A stretch of DNA of 64,000 bases from Amycolatopsis thailandensis (GTDB lineage: Bacteria; Actinomycetota; Actinomycetes; Mycobacteriales; Pseudonocardiaceae): contig NZ_NMQT01000015.1 of the NCBI RefSeq assembly GCF_002234405.1, positions 62,001 to 126,000 on the forward strand. The letters run 5' to 3'. Positions 63,820-64,000 of the stretch are shown here, one piece after another (the stretch's first letter is position 1; each line of letters starts with the position of its first letter). The translations under genes were made by a program, and so were the position numbers. The notes beneath the pieces were generated by a model. The model had not been told where the DNA came from and ran no database searches. It saw only the letters and a program-made list of their open reading frames with translations.

Positions 63820-64000
63820 TCGTCCAGACCTTTCGTGAGCCTGGCGGGTGCCTTCATCCGCCAGGCTTCCTCGATGAGCTCACGTAGCTGCGCCTTGTCG
63901 ACCTTCTCCAGGTCGACAAGGATCGCGCCGTAACCGTCGTAATGCGGGGTGGTGAAGTACGCGGGGTCGCCGGAGGCCAGCAGGGCCTCCTTCTCCGCGT
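63816..64000 (-). CDS. MmcQ/YjbR-family protein, C-terminal part
   Basis: The last 60 or so residues are visible: EKEALLASGDPAYFTTPHYD, GYGAILVDLEKVDKAQLREL and IEEAWRMKAPARLTKGLDD. This is the C-terminus of the MmcQ/YjbR (CyaY-like) fold. The N-terminus is beyond the right edge. Confidence 0.85.
   Translation of the reverse strand, partial: AEKEALLASGDPAYFTTPHYDGYGAILVDLEKVDKAQLRELIEEAWRMKAPARLTKGLDD

Overview
The window is a chromosomal segment of a high-GC actinomycete. Codon use is strongly GC3-biased, GTG starts and ATGA/GTGA gene overlaps are frequent, and the dnaK-grpE-dnaJ-hspR operon carries HAIR boxes. An AAC(2')-I-type aminoglycoside acetyltransferase, an EtfD-type Fe-S membrane protein, a DasR-type operator and many DHA2 exporters, TetR and MarR genes point to Pseudonocardiaceae, most likely Amycolatopsis. 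The genus is an inference from protein character; no search was run.

Layout. 1-7.5 kb: the end of a FAD-linked oxidase, two exporter/regulator pairs (MFS with divergent TetR; MarR with an MFS that has a C-terminal beta-sandwich extension), a PPOX protein, a DedA protein and a glyoxalase-fold protein. 7.7-14.9 kb: a translationally coupled sugar-uptake operon (binding protein, permease, ATPase, PfkB kinase, P-loop kinase, SDR) facing a LacI regulator across a 24-bp perfect palindrome, followed by a LacI paralogue without its DNA-binding domain. 14.9-28.2 kb: AAC(2'), GH76, a molybdopterin oxidoreductase, TrmH, DUF2784, pyrE, a LolD/FtsX-type ABC pair, PepSY, MgtC, an SDR and two lineage-specific unknowns. 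28.5-42.2 kb: clpB and dnaK-grpE-dnaJ-hspR enclose an MFS/MarR pair, two tandem flavohaemoproteins and a DasR-box LPMO coupled to a DUF305 lipoprotein. 42.2-56.7 kb: an exported peptidase-type hydrolase with two DUF4097 envelope proteins, PEBP, two GNATs, an SMR pump with TetR, EtfD, an orphan DUF742 protein, a CDF exporter, a CAP protein, a MarR/flavin monooxygenase pair, dcd and an MpaB-type oxygenase. 56.7-60.5 kb: tRNA-Gly(CCC) followed by tandem integrated islets bounded by a 97-bp direct repeat and carrying unlike, AT-richer genes, one with a HEPN-type RNxxxH motif. 60.6-64 kb: small housekeeping or unknown genes (GNATs, PPOX, DUF4279, MmcQ/YjbR).

The most unusual layer is non-coding. 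Several families of long, near-perfect palindromes, 21-bp tandem arrays and two roughly 310-bp mosaics of hairpins occupy nearly every convergent intergenic gap. One 62-bp palindrome lies in frame inside the PfkB kinase gene and would encode 21 extra residues. Other copies supply the stop codons of GH76 and HspR, and both the start and the stop of one GNAT gene. This resembles the Rickettsia palindromic elements that invade coding genes and the BIME mosaics of enterobacteria; I know of no description of it in this lineage.
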